Assembly (NCBI GenBank): GCA_001600175.1
Contig: BCJC01000002.1
Coordinates: forward strand, 2,081,111-2,145,110
Origin: Erythrobasidium yunnanense
Lineage: Eukaryota > Basidiomycota > Cystobasidiomycetes > Erythrobasidiales > Erythrobasidiaceae
Direction of reading: 5' to 3'
Length of the DNA: 64,000 nt
Part shown: positions 45,250-58,605 of the stretch, piece by piece
How the letters are laid out: every line of letters starts with the position of its first letter
Position numbering within the stretch: the stretch's first letter is position 1
The notes under the pieces: model-generated
Seen by the model: the letters and a program-made list of their open reading frames with translations, nothing else
The model's database searches: none
What the model was told of the DNA's origin: nothing
Translations under genes and position numbers: made by a program

Positions 45250-48200
45250 ATGGATCTGGCTGCCCTCCTTCAGCCAGCCGACGCAAGCGACCAGCACCCT
45301 CATCTCACATCGTCCTACTACGACGGTTCCTCTGCCGATGAGACAGCTGGTCCTTCTGCTTCGTCTGCTGTCCATGACCAAGAATCCTGGATCCATCGTC
45401 AATCTGCGCCGTCCCAGCCTCAGCAGGCCGCCGCTCCTCCTGCCCAAACTGCTCCTGCGCCTGTTGCGCTGCAGCAGCTCAGTGCAGCGCCGTCTCCTGC
45501 TCCTGCAAAGAAGGTGCGAAATATCATTGATGGAGTCTTAAGCCAAGCTGACATTTCGACTGATTGCGCACTTTGTCCCGGGTTGTTGCAGTCGAAGAAA
45601 AAGGCTACTACAAGCGCATTGCCGCAAGACCACGTAGAGTCAGACTGGCTGCAAGATGCTGCAGCTATCAGAGCAGGTGCGTCCGCAAACAAGAAAGTTG
45701 TGGTCGGGTTCCAGGCTGATTGTCGTACTTTCGATGAAACAGAGGAAGACATCGCTCTCTTACATTACCCACACGTCGTCAATCCGTACCTCGCACACGT
45801 CGCAGCATCCACTATCCAATCCCGAAATTTAGGCGTTCAAGCTTTCACGAGAGCAACCCAAGACGCTATCGCTTCGACGTCTGACTCCCTCGCCCAACAA
45901 TGGACAAGCAACCCTACGTCATCATCATCGCTACGAGACAACCTCCTACAAGCTCTCCATCACATCGAAGAAATACCACTGCCTCCTCAGCAGATTACAG
46001 GCGGGCCTCAAGCATTGACAGCACCTCTCCTGGCCGCGGGGAATTTCTCAACATCATCAGTGGGAGGTGAAGCTAGTACGAGCACTAGTGTAGCAGGGGA
46101 CTACAACACGCTCACACCCGAAGAACGCGCTGCCCGAAAAACAGAAATCGCCAAAGAAGGCTGGAGGAAACGACGCTTAAATGCACAAGAAAAGAAAGAA
46201 GTAGACGACGCTAAGAGGGCGAAAGGATTAGAAGCAGCAGCGAGGAAGAGAGAGTCGAGGAGAAATGCAGCAGAGAAACTGAAGGCTGCGAAAGCGCAAG
46301 CTCAGCAACAGCAGATGCAGGAAGCTCAAGAAGCATTGTTGGCTATGCAGCAACTCCCGCCCGACAACCAGCAACAGCAGCACCCAACTTCAGATGCGGA
46401 TATGAGTATGAACGCAGGCATGCCGGAGGATGTAAAGCCTTTTGAACAGCTAGCAACATTGGATGGACGACGCGACCATTCACTCTCCTTCCCGCTAATC
46501 CAAGACCCTAGCACGTACGAAACATCGGTATCAAGGAAACGAGCCGCCTCAGCATCTTCTTCAGCCAATGGATCCACCCTAAACGCCGGCAAGAGAGCTC
46601 GCTTATCGCCTTCTGTGGACGTCAAGCAAGAAGTCATAGAGGCAAATATGCAGCCTCTACCAATGTCGCCAGCTCTTCCCCTTCCTTCACCCTACATCCA
46701 GCAACAAGCTCTTCTTCCTCATCTACAAGCTTCTCCCTCCCTTCCTCCGCCATCTGTTCTCGAACCCCCGCCGCAAGCTTCTCCAGCTCTTCCTCCTGCT
46801 GCTGCTGCTGCAAAGCCAGATCTAGCGTCCACAGCAGCAGCGGCCGCAGCAGCCGTTGCCCGCTCGAAGAGTGACTACGAGCGAAAAGTATGGGCCACGA
46901 TAGCTCGATCCAGTATCCCGAAAGTCATTCGAGCTCAGCAACAAGGGCTCGTTTCCCGCCAAACATTCCACAAACGACTGTCCGGAGCCGCTGCTCGAGA
47001 GGGCAAGAAGTACAACACTAAGAATGTGAAACCGTTGAAGGATCTACAGATCAAGGCGAGGAGAGTGATGAGGGAGATGCTGCTGCATCTGAAAGGAAGT
47101 GAGAAATCGCAGAAGGAAACAAAGAGGAAACAGGACAAAGAAGTATTGGAGAAGTCGAGGAAGGAAGAAGAAGCTAGAGAAGCGCAGAGAGCGGCTAGGA
47201 AATTGAATTTCTTGATCACGCAGACGGAGCTGTATTCGCATTTCGTAGGCTCGAAATTGAAGAGTGAGTACACATAGTCTCCTTCCGTGGCAAGATGCTA
47301 ATCGAGATACGTCTACAGCCTCCGAAGCAGAAGACTCGGCAGAGACGGCAGGAACGAGTACTGCGAATCAAAACGGAGCCCCTCCTTTACCGCCTGAAGG
47401 CGGCCTTATCTCTCAACTCGCAAACACCGAGACTCCCTCAGCCAGCGAGCTAGCAGCGCTAGACTTCAACGCGGAAGACGAAACCAATATGCTAAGTCAT
47501 GCTCGAAGAAACGCAGAAGCCGCTGCACAATTAGCAAAAGAGAAAGCTAGGAAGTTTGACGAAACTTTCAAGTCTGAACAGGCTGTCAGCAAAGAGAACT
47601 ATCTCCTTGGCGAAGATGGAGACGAGGAGATGCAGGCTGCTGGTACCCCGAACGGAGGTGATGCCGCTATGGACAGCCTTACTGCAAAAGCGGCTTCCGG
47701 CCAGATGAATCAGATCAACAGTGAGTGTTCTTCATACGTCCGGATATACTTAGACGCTGACACGGTGAGATCGTACTTCAGTCGACGACATGAACTTCCA
47801 GAACCCGACGATGGCAGCCAATGTCCCGCTCGTCACGCAGCCTTCGATGCTGACATGTACGATGAAAGACTATCAGCTCAAAGGTCTAAACTGGCTCGCC
47901 AACTTGTACGAACAAGGTATCAATGGTATCTTGGCCGACGAGATGGGATTAGGAAAAACAGTTCAGTCGATATCTCTGATGGCATATCTGGCGGAACAGC
48001 ACAACATCTGGGGTCCATTCTTGGTGGTAGCTCCTGCTTCTACGCTGCATAACTGGCAGCAGGAAATCACGAAGTTCGCTCCGGCCCTCAAGGTCTTGCC
48101 ATACTGGGGAAATGTCAAGGATAGAACGACACTGAGAAAATTCTGGAATAGAAAGAGTCTAAGATATGATAGAAACGCACCTTTCCATGTCCTGATCACA

Positions 48201-50926
48201 AGTTATCAGCTGGTGCGTGAGCTTGATCTTTGATATGATCGTGTAAGCTGACACTGAAGAATACATCAGGTCGTTACGGACGAACAGTACTTCAATAAGG
48301 TCAAATGGCAATATATGGTCCTTGACGAAGCACAAGCCATCAAGTCATCGAGCTCGTCGAGATGGAGGATCTTGTTGGGCATGAACTGCAGGAATCGGCT
48401 TTTACTTACCGGAACACCTATCCAAAACTCGATGCAAGGTTAGACATCAACAGGCCCAAAACGCTATCGTGTACTCTGCTGAACACAGTTAATCTGTCAA
48501 CAGAACTTTGGGCTCTCCTGCATTTCATCATGCCCTCCCTCTTCGACTCGCATAATGAATTCAGCGACTGGTTCGCGAAAGATATAGAAGGTAATGCCGA
48601 CAAGAATGGTGCGATGAACGAGCATCAATTACGACGCCTGCATATGATTCTCAAGCCTTTTATGTTGAGACGTATCAAGAAGAATGTACAGAACGAACTT
48701 GCAGACAAGGTGAGCGAAATGTCACTGCGATGGAGCCGATGAATGGCATACTGAGAGCATTGATCAGATCGAAATCGATGTATACTGCGACTTGACGACT
48801 AGACAACGACATATGTACCGCACGTTACGACAAAATATTTCAATTACCGACTTGGTAGCACGAGCATCATCCCTAAGCGACGACGAAAGCGTCAAACGTC
48901 TCATGAATCTCATTATGCAGTTTCGAAAAGTAGGTTTTGAGTTTTCTGTGAGTACAAGCGCGCAAGACTGACATGGCAACCATCTGCAGGTCTGCAATCA
49001 TCCCGAATTATTCGAACGAGCGGATGTTACAGCTCCTTTCTCCTTCTCCAACTTCAACCAATCTTATAGCCTGAACAGAGAAGGCAACAAGCTGGACGTA
49101 CAATATAGCACAAATAGCTATCTCGACGTTAAGCTTCCTCGCCTAGTATACGAGGACAGGCCAATGGCGAAGCTCGAAGAGACCAGCCATGTCGCCCAAC
49201 TTATGTCTATCTGGTCAAAGAATCATTTAGGCACGTCAATCAATAGCAAAGGTAAGCTGGCATCTTACGGATAGCAGAATGCACGCGCTGAGACAATCAT
49301 TACAGACTCAGCCTTCTCAGCGATGAAGCTCGCCGAGCTGGATCCAAGTACTCTGCATACACTCTCGCGACCCTCAGATCCTGTAGCACGCTTAGACGTT
49401 GCCAAGGCTGCCGTCAACAACGACATGATTGCAACAACGCAAGCACAGTACGACCGCTTTGAGACGTCACCCTTTCAGGTCAGGCTGACTTAGAATCTTT
49501 GCGCAGAATCAGCGGTCTATTGCCTCGCAAGCCATCCGTAAAAGTCCGTCAATCGATACCAGACGATCCAACTTGGCGGTATCTTGGTCTTCCACCTCTA
49601 GGCGCTGTCCAGGATGGCTTCCGTCAATATTCTCGCTTCAATCGCTCCGATATCCGCTTCTACATCGATGAAGCAACCGCTCCTCCTGCCTCACTCACAT
49701 GTTCCTCGCGAGACTTCGCCTATAAGCAGAATGATATGCTGTACGATCAATCCACTCGAGCAGCGCTCTATGGAGCACCTGGGGAGAACAACGGAGTTCT
49801 TACTTCACTGGACAAGTCTCAACTACCTTTAGCACCAATGGAAGTTCCACAACTGCACAAGCTAATTCTAGAATCCGGCAAGCTCGCCAAGCTGGACGAG
49901 CTGCTCGTCACCCTGAAGACAGGAGGTCATCGAGTCCTCGTCTATTTCCAAATGACCCGAATGATAGATCTGATGGAAGAATACCTCGCTTTCCGACAAT
50001 ACAAGTACCTCCGACTCGATGGGTCTTCGAGCATCTCCGAGCGAAGAGACATGGTATCAGACTGGCAGTCGAAGCCGGAAATCTTCATCTTCCTTCTCTC
50101 GACCCGAGCTGGTGGTCTTGGTATCAACCTTACTGCAGCGGACACGGTCATCTTTTATGACTCTGACTGGAACCCTTCAAACGATGCACAAGCTATGGAC
50201 AGAGCACATCGTCTCGGGCAAACGCGCCAAGTCACTGTCTATCGACTAATCACAAAGAACACCATCGACGAGCGTATCTTGCAGCTTGCGCGTACGAAGA
50301 AGAGCGTGCAGGACGCTGTCGTTGGGTCATCTACCCAGGTCGTCGGAGGTGCCGTATCAGCTTCTGGAGAAGTCAAGTCGAACGAAGTTGTCTCGCTACT
50401 TCTGGATGACGACGAACTGGCAGAAAGTATCCGACAATCCGAAGCGAACAAGGCGAAACAAGAAGCCAAGATGATCGACAATGGCAAGAAAGGCGCAAAA
50501 GCACGAGAAGAGAACAAGAAAGCTAGAGAGATCGCAGCTGCTGCGAAGAAGCAGGGCTTGGCGAATGGAGGAGGCTCGATGCTCGGACCAGGCCAGGGGT
50601 GGGGCATGCAGGACGATGATGAAGATGCTTTCGGATTCTTCTCGTCGGCGAAAGGTAAAGGAGCTACAGGAGACGATGACATGGATGCGGAAGGCGAAGA
50701 CGACGCAGATGGCGAAGTCGACGGAACGGCGAAACCCGCAGCTAAAGGAAAGGGCAAAGGCAAAGCAAAGGCGAAAGCTGAGCCTGCTGACCCTAATGCA
50801 CCGCCAAAGAAGAAGAGAGCACCCGCTGTGAGGAAACCACCTGAGTTGGGTCCGGATGGGCAGCCGATCAAGAAGCCCAGAAAGCCGAAAGCCAAGAAGG
50901 CAGACATACCGACCGCAGCGGTGTAA
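45250..50926 (+). CDS. INO80: INO80 chromatin-remodelling ATPase
   Basis: SNF2-family motor of the INO80 complex, which slides nucleosomes and exchanges H2A.Z. ATG 45250. There is a disordered, Gln/Pro/Ala-rich N-terminus with a basic coiled coil (about 46100-46350). The INO80-specific DBINO domain follows (46880-47270: [40 protein letters not shown]). ATPase lobe 1 has Walker A in [20 protein letters not shown] (47934-47990) and Walker [13 protein letters not shown], with [20 protein letters not shown]. The long insertion typical of INO80 lies between the lobes (about 48760-49840). Lobe 2 carries [38 protein letters not shown] and [18 protein letters not shown]. The C-terminus is Lys/Pro-rich. 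About eight introns fall in the second half, while the first 2 kb is a single exon. Confidence 0.95.
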
Positions 50927-51278
50927 GGTAATCGCACGGCAACATGCCATCAGACAACCGTTCGTGAACGTCGAGCAGTGCTAGCGGAGTGAGGATTGTC
51001 AAGACACGAAAGGGAACAGAGCAATTCGCATGCAATGCAACAGTAGGCATCTGTCACAAGTCCATACCCATTCATCTACGCTGTGCACACTTACGTGAAT
51101 GTAAGGATTAGCTGCAAGCTTTGACGAAATGTAGCATGTTCAGCTGGTCTGCTATTGCGGGACCCCATCGCAACATGCAAGCATGCCACGCGTTTTTGCC
51201 CTCTCTCTCTCTCTCTCTCTCTTTGCAAGCTTGGTTGCACTCGCTATCTCATCGCGATACAACAGTCCATTGGTCAGT
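50927..51278. terminator. Convergent 3' region INO80 / NUP54-57
   Basis: 352 nt between convergent stops. It holds a perfect (CT)11 microsatellite at 51201-51222 and nothing coding. Confidence 0.35.
51201..51222. repeat. (CT)11 microsatellite
   Basis: Eleven uninterrupted CT units in the 3' intergenic space, on the coding-strand side of INO80. The only long simple repeat noticed outside genes. Confidence 0.95.
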
Positions 51279-52937
51279 CTACCCTAAGACCATCCCTCTA
51301 CTTCCTTCACTAGCGTCATTGAACATCCACGGTAGGCCGAACCCATTCCTTGCCGTATCTATATCCACACAGAGTGTTCTTATCGCTTTGGAGAGGTAAT
51401 CTAGTGATTTCTGCTGTTGCGCCAGTACCTGTGCATCATATCATAATTAGCGAACTATCCCCATCACCGTATTAGTAGAGAGAAAGGTATTCGAACGCAC
51501 CTCGAGCACTTTGTTGAGCTCGCCCTGGTCCTGCACCCTATATTCTCCATAATTATCCGGCGTACCGCTCCGCTGATTGTTTGCAAGCGCAGCTTTCCGC
51601 TGCGACACGACCATCCACAACTCGCTTACTATATTTGCTAATCTCTGCGTGTTTCCTCCATTCGATCTGGGTGCGTGTTGTTTGTTGGGGAGTCGATGTG
51701 AAGCTGTGCTGAAGCCGTTCAACTCGTTTCGGATATGCTCAAGCATTATGAGTAGCTCTCCATCATCTTTCGCGCTCCCTGATCCGCCTGCTCCAGAACT
51801 AGACAATGACGCCGCAGACCCGCCAACCGAAGAAGAAGAAGGATGCAGACCCGCCAATTTCGCACACATCCTCACTAATCTTTCCTCCAATTTCACTTGT
51901 TCCCTCGACAGCCTCTCAATCCTCACAAGCGTCTCATTCCAATGTTTCTTATTCGCGTGCTCGATTTTCCCCTTCACGTCCCCGCTCTTCAGTTTTGCTA
52001 GATGCGCCTGCGATGTCGATTTCTGTATCTCTACTCTTTTCTGCAGATCGTCAAAGGAGGAAGCTAGGACTGGTAGGTAGTCTTTCGGACGAGGAGATTC
52101 GAGGACGGCTTGTTTGTACAAGCTTGCAAGGCGCGGTGAAGCTGCGACTTGGGGTGGAAGAGGGAGAGAAGATAGGGGAGTAGATAGAGGGACGTCGGAT
52201 ACGTTGTAGAGATAGAAGAGGAACTTGTTGTCGAATGAAGATGGGTTCCAGGCGTTCGTGATGGCCATTATGCGCTCAGTCAGGATTTGGGCATCGTTCG
52301 CCGGGGTGTTGTTGGAGCTGGATTGTCCTAGAATGGATGAAGAGCCCATGAGCTGAGGCTGCGAGGAAGATGCTCCCAACGAGAAAGCCGATCCAGCTCC
52401 ACTCTGATTGAGGCCTGTATTGGACGAAGGGAAGAGTTGGGAAACAGTAAGAGGTGGTTTAGAGATGTTTCCAAAGTTCAATGCAGGCTGTTGCTGCTGC
52501 TGTTGTTGCTGCTGTTGTTGATTCTGGTTCTGTGCGCCGAACGAGAAGCCCAGGGAACTCCCAACTCCAGCATTGTTGTTGTTATTGTTCGCAGTAGATG
52601 TCCCGAATCCACCGAATAGATTGCTACCACTTGTACTTGCAGCTGGCTGTCCCGTACTCGCTCCAAACCCTCCAAACGGCGCTGCAGTGCTCGTCGATGT
52701 CGTCGAATTTCCAAACGAGAATGGCGCAGGAGCAGCACTACCGGTAGTATTGATAGTAGATGTCGCTGCCGGCTTTCCAAAGCTGAACGTAGGCGCTGTA
52801 CTGGTAGTCGCTGCTGGGGTCGACGTTGAAGGCGCTCCGAAGCTGAAGGGTTTGGCGGCTGTAGCACGACATAAACACTTTCATTAACACAGGTTATAAC
52901 ACTCTGTAACACTCCCTTGTTTACCTCCAAAAGCCAT
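51279..52937 (-). CDS. NUP57: FG nucleoporin NUP57/NUP54
   Basis: Central-channel nucleoporin of the Nsp1/Nup57/Nup49 (p62/p54/p58) complex. ATG 52937 codes MAFG, then a short intron. The FG-rich region reads AAKPFSFGAPST, FSFGKPA, APFSFGN, AAPFGGFGAS, NLFGGFGTS and LGFSFGAQN, followed by a poly-Gln run. The Nup54 alpha-helical domain is clear: LTERIMAITNAWNPSSFDNK, FLFYLYNVSDV, SFDDLQKRVEIQKS, IERLSREQVKLEERLVRMCA and QGELNKVLEVLAQQQKSLDY. The last exon follows a GTGCGT...GCACAG intron and stops at TAG 51279. Its start codon is only 49 nt from that of NUP120 on the other strand. Confidence 0.9.
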
Positions 52938-52986
52938 ATTAAGATTCAATCACTCCTTCGACTTGTCCGGATTCAAGAGCCATCAA

Positions 52987-55900
52987 ATGGCCCTCGTCGC
53001 AGCCTGGAGCTGGCGGAACAATGATGCAACAAACGACGACGAAGAACACGACAACGATGAGGAATACGATGTCTCAATCCATCTGGATGGCCGCCTGCTC
53101 GTCCGGGCCAGCGACTACCAACTCGCGGCAAGCTGGAACGACAGCGCTGTGACAATCGCTCTTCAGGCGCCTTTGATACCAAGCAGTATATGCGCAGACT
53201 ATCATGTTAACAACGACGAAGACCCGACTCTGCGCATCCTCGCGCTGGATTCAGAAAATACCGTACATGCATGGAGGATAGCCAGCAGCAACGGCGACGA
53301 CATTCAGCATACACAGCTTGAACTGCACAACATCAAAGCATCTGTATCGTCTGGGATATACAACGGCGCGAGTCTCGTAGGGCTCGCTGTAGCTGGACAG
53401 GACGGCACGATGATGCACGTAGAATACGATGGAGAAGCGCACTCTTTCATCGCACAGCAAGTCATGCGTGTTCCATCTACGGGTATTGGACTACGCAACT
53501 TCTGGTCTGCAAGGAATGGCGTTTCGTCCCAAGAAGCGTCTGCTGTACTTTCCCTCGAATCTACGTGTTCAAGCTATGATGCACAAGGGCGCACATTGCC
53601 TGGACATCTGTTCTCAGTATCAAGAGATAGGAGACTCCGGATATGGTCCAGCTCTAACAACGCAGCCGTCGAATCGATCAATCTACCGTCCGCACCGTTA
53701 ACAATGGAGATAGTACCAGCGAGCACTTCTACCGATGCATCCACATCCACCTCGTCTTCCTCGCTTCTCGCAGCATCCCCTCGCCCTCTCTTACGGTATA
53801 TTCCCGCCTCAAAAACCCTAGAATCACCTTGTCTTTTGGTACACATCCCTACTTCACAAGCGCAGACATCCTTCTTCATTCTCTACACGCTCTCAGCAGA
53901 TGAAAACGGTCAACTCGTCAGTATAGCAGCTTCACAAGAGATCCCTTGCGATTTCGCTATTTCAACAACGAGCGGGAACGATGCGAGTTTAGTGGATTTC
54001 CAAGTTGTGCCAAATGCAGCGGGAAGATATGAGCTCTGGACATTGTGGAATGAGAATGGTCAAGGTGTCATGAGGGTGAAAGGCTTACAGCTAGGCAGCG
54101 CTGCAGATACGGAAGGATCAGCACTAGCACTGCAACGCGCTAGGTCTCCCTCAAGCGAGCCAGGTGACATCTCTGTCGATGTCTACGTAGCAGGCTCATC
54201 CCATACTTCCTGGCGGACCGTCCATTCCTCCCAATCACAAGACGCACCCCCACTCTCCGTCCCCTCAGCAGCATTCGATAATCTCTTCTCGTCACTCTCC
54301 TCCCAATCTCTCGATCACCCATCCGAGAATCTCTCTCTCGAAGACCAGAAATACCAACTCCGACACCGCGTTCGAACAGCTGCGAGCGAGAGCTTCCTCG
54401 CACACATCTTCCACCCAAATCGATATGCCCTCCTTAATATCCGAAAAGGATTAGCGGAGTACCTATCCTCCTCGTCCCGTGCACCACAAATACCTGAATC
54501 TAGTGAGAATGCAAGTATCGCACAGACCATATTGGACATCATAGGGTCTGCTATATCGATCCCGACGGACGCACAGACGGGAGCACTACAGATACAGCCA
54601 TTCTTGAAAGCGTATAAGACGGAATGGCTGAAATTTGTAACGCTAGTAGAGGAGGGCAGAAGAGAGGGCGTGACGCCTATTGCGCTGGCTACTTTGGGAA
54701 GTGGGAAGGGCGTATTGGCTTTGAGTAAAGGCGGACAAGCTATCCCTGCTGCGAGAGAGGGGTTGCAACAGCTTTATGCCGCGCTACAGGAGTCGAGCGA
54801 AGTCGAAGATGTTACATTACCTGGATTAAGCAGCGAGCCAGAGCGGCAGTCACGAGCTATGCAGACGCTACAAATAGCTTACGGCTTCACCAACTCCCTC
54901 TTCTCCATAGATCAGGAGGCTTTTGTCAATTTCGAGCAAGCAGCTAAGGCAGCCGTCACTGCGCCTCTTGCGAATGCACTCGAGGACGTAGCAGCGGACG
55001 TTTATGAAGCTGCCCTGGAGCATCTTATCGATGACGAGACGGTTGAAAGCTTGAGCTTAAGCTTGCGTGATCTGGTAAAAGGGCAAGATCTAGTAGATCT
55101 AATAAGTAATGCTCTTCGAGCTCTGCCCGCCTCTCCGAAAGCGTCTAATAGCAGTGAGGAAGAGATGGACCAGGACGACGCTCAAGATGATGATTCTACG
55201 TCCGAAGCGCTTCACGACATGTTCCTATCATTCGGCATCGATCTCGCATCTGCCAGCTTACAAGCTCGGTATTCCTTCTCTCTATCACTCTTCGCGCTCG
55301 TCCTCTTCATCCAAGGCGAGCTCCTCCACCCCGATCCCAACATCTCCCTCTCTTCCCCATCCACCGAACCACTCATTTCAGAAGACGGTATCCTGACACT
55401 CCTCTCACTCTCATTCGATTCTCTCAGAACATTCTCTATCGCCAAATGGCTCGCAGAGCATAATGTAGCTCTGACGGACCTCGACACATCCCCACCTTCG
55501 AATTTGATGAAACTGGAAGACGGACAAGGTCTGTTAGATAGAATGGCAGACCTGAAAATGGGAGGAAATGGTAATAATCAGCAATTGCTGGCTTTCACAG
55601 GCGGCCAAAGCCACTCTGTGCTTGCTAGTCTGCTAGCTGGAGAGTACTATTCTAGTACGCTGGACAAGGCTTCGACTAATCTCAGCGAGGCTACCTTCGG
55701 CCTTCTGAACAAGCTAGGCTTCGTTGGCATTTCTGCAGGTGAAGACGTACATAGTATAAGCTGTTCACAAATCGCGTTGATAGCGGAGGCGCTGCGGACA
55801 CAAGGACTGCTGTCGGATGCGAGGATGCTGGTGGATATGGTGCCTGAGAAAGAGGAGGATGCGGGATTGCTACATCTTCAAGGCATGATCAGTGCCGAGA

Positions 55901-57876
55901 AGGGCGATGTGGAAGACGCTTTCGCTACATTCAAGCAAGTGGCAGGAGCGATCTGTGAGCTCACAACCTTATGTTGCCTAAGCTAAGCATGGAGATAGAG
56001 CCTGATCCTCCTTTTTGGCAGACACAAACGACTCGACGGTGGACACGCTGCGGACGATTCTCGAGTCTGAAAGCTGTGACAGTCGCTCAGCGTACTATCG
56101 ACACATGATCAAGATTTTCGATGCGCAACAAGCCGACCGCCAAGTCGCCGACGCGTGCAGACTCGCTATTCAAGCGCATACAGACGATTCCAAAGATCAA
56201 GATCATGACATGGACGCTTCCTCCTCTTCTTCATCAACGACATGGCTACAAGAAGTCTGGTACAAAGCCTTCCGGGCACTCGTCAATATCTCTTCATACG
56301 ATGAAGCGTATTCGACCATGCTTTCCATCTCATTCAAGTCCATCCAACAAGATTGCTTACGGCATTTGATTGTGACGATGTGCGAATCCTCCAATGACGG
56401 CGATCAGTCAACGATAGAAATGTTAATTGGAGGAAAGTATAACTTTGTAGGACTGCATGATCAGGTAGAGCAGATCCTGTCGTTCAGAGCAAAGAACTCA
56501 CATCCGCTAGCTTGGCCCGATTACCACAAGATACTGTATGCGTGGTATGTCAGCCGGAGTGACTTTAGAGCTGGTAAGTTATACATTCACATGATCCGAA
56601 TCTTATCGCTGACCATTTATGTGGTCAATGTGGTCACAGCTGCTTCGACAATGTATCTCCGTGCCAAGCGCCTCACGCAAGTCCAGCACGAGCACAATAG
56701 TCGCGCAACAGGAGGCGCCGAACAAGCGGCTACAGCAGCTGCTCAATCATACCTGGCTGCAATGAATGCGCTCTCCCTCGTCGACCCCGAAAAGCAGTTC
56801 ATCTTGATTGAACTGTCGAAACAACAACAGGAAGACCACGCGAGAATGGTTGAGGTGGGTAGCTTCTTGACAAGAATATGAGATGTAGAGTGTGGTGGCT
56901 GATGTATGTTTGTGCGGGATTACGCAGAAGCGGAAACAGCGCATCATGGACGCGCCTATACCTGACCCCGCTGCGGTCACGCTGGACATGATCAAGAAAG
57001 ACTATGTTCTTGCTTTGGCACGTCTGGAGCTTGCACAAAGCTTCCCTGAGCTACAGCGGCCGAGTGAGTTTCGCCTAAAGAGAAAGCGCCGTTCCTTCTG
57101 ACGATGAGCCTGCCTACAGACCAACATATCGATGCTGTAGGCGCTGTAGCCCTCTTCTCGCAAATCGGAATGTTCGACAGTGCTCTTCAAGTAGCGCTAT
57201 CGCTCAACGTCGACATGTCACCCATCTTCACCAAACTCGCCATCCGCTGTGTCCACCTTACAAAACGTTCCTCCTCCTCGTCCTACTATAACACCGACAG
57301 CAATATCTCTGAAGATGGATGGATACTTCGCGATCCATCTGCTTCGAATTGGGAGGGAACGTTGGCTAGTAAAGGCTGGAGCTTGTTACATGTCTATCTG
57401 ACCAGATATGACGAGGCTAGCGGATTGGGCGAGTATAGGAAGTGTGTGCTTATGGCTATCCTGAACGAAGATAGGAGGACGCGGCTGCCGAGGTGGTTAT
57501 CAGACTGGTTCATGGTGAGTTGGCGCTATACTCTAATGTGTGGCCGAGCTAAGCACGAGCTATACAGTCGCATCACCCCGAGTACTTGATCTGGCACTTG
57601 ATAGAGTACGACATGCTTGAAGACGCTTTCGGTTTCGCTACGCAAATGGTCAATGCCTCAAGTTCGTCTTTGGTCAAGCGGACATCTCAGACCCCTCAAT
57701 CCGCTCTTACCTATCTTCCTTACAATCTACTAGATCAATTGATGGTTGTTGATTTGGATGAAGAGACACAGAGCCGGAGGGCCTTGATTGTGGAACTGCA
57801 GAAAGAGCTTAGGGAGCTCGTCAAGCAGCAGAATAAGCATGTCAGGGAAGTAGCGAGGGCCATGCGGATGCAGTAG
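52987..57876 (+). CDS. NUP120: Nuclear pore Y-complex nucleoporin NUP120/NUP160
   Basis: Scaffold nucleoporin of the outer-ring Y complex, which also contains SEC13. ATG 52987 (MALVAAWSWRNND). The N-terminal beta-propeller shows LRILALDSENTVHAWRIASS, GASLVGLAVAGQDGTMMHVE and the family marker GHLFSVSRDRRLRIWSS. The helical domain follows, including QRARSPSSEP, LALVLFIQGELLHPDPN, KWLAEHNVALTDLDTSPP and HHPEYLIWHLIEYDMLEDAF, ending YLPYNLLDQLMVVDLDEETQ and a coiled stretch up to the TAG at 57876. Exon 1 is almost 3 kb. Five or so introns occur from 55950 on, the first at GCGATCT|GTGAGC. Total near 1500 aa, between fungal Nup120 (about 1040) and animal Nup160 (about 1440), so the NUP160 name may suit better. 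Confidence 0.85.
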
Positions 57877-58605
57877 AATCACGAAAGGATACGTCTGTTG
57901 TAGCGAATAGCGAAAACAAAGCCTGAACTTGGGATGTCACGCGTGACTCTGCTCGACTTGACCAGCTCAAACCTCAAGCCTGCTCGTACGCTTTGGCTCA
58001 CATCTGAAACGCTCTGTGTGGTGCTATCATCTCATACCGCAGCATCATCCAAAGCTTTGGCGTGACAGCCGTTCCGTCACAATCGACCCAAACATCAACA
58101 GAAGCGGAACCGGACCGGGCGTCATCAACGACGACTCCTTCTTTCTCTTTCAAGCCTTCCTTCCTGTGTTCTTTCCTTTCGTTCAGTCTGCTTTCTATCT
58201 TCCTTCCAATCACTTCCCTGTCTCTTGCGCTGCTGCCCTTGTCCTTCAAGCTTGTTTTAAAGCTGACAGATTCGCAACTGACACTGACCATCCGTCTGAC
58301 TTCCTTACGATGGGCATCCCGTCAGCTCCGAATTCAAGTCGACAAACGGGAATGTCCCGCTTCTGGCCCTCTAGCTAGGCGGACGGGAAGCGGTGATCTC
58401 GGTCAGACCGCGTTACGCTTCGCAACCATGCGATGCTCATGCGTAAGCCGCCTTCTCGCTGTTTTCGCTGGTTGGTTCCCTCCTTCGCTTTGCTTTCATC
58501 CAAGCAAGCAAATACCCGTAATTGGGCGGATTGACCTGACAGGCTCGCAAACACCCATACATACTGTCAAGTCAAGTAAGATTCACACAGTAACATCACA
58601 GTGCA
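57877..58605. promoter_or_regulatory. Forkhead gene promoter and long leader
   Basis: 729 nt. 58130-58260 is strongly pyrimidine-rich (CTTTCTCTTTCAAGCCTTCC type), as often seen in fungal promoters and leaders. At least one short ATG-started frame (58312-58377) could act as an upstream frame. A long open frame here lacks an ATG and overlaps the forkhead start, so I do not count it as a gene. Confidence 0.4.

Noticed and set aside
50239-50950. Long minus-strand open frames opposite the INO80 C-terminus
   Set aside because: They mirror the Lys/Ala/Pro-rich coding strand; no splice sites or motifs support a gene.
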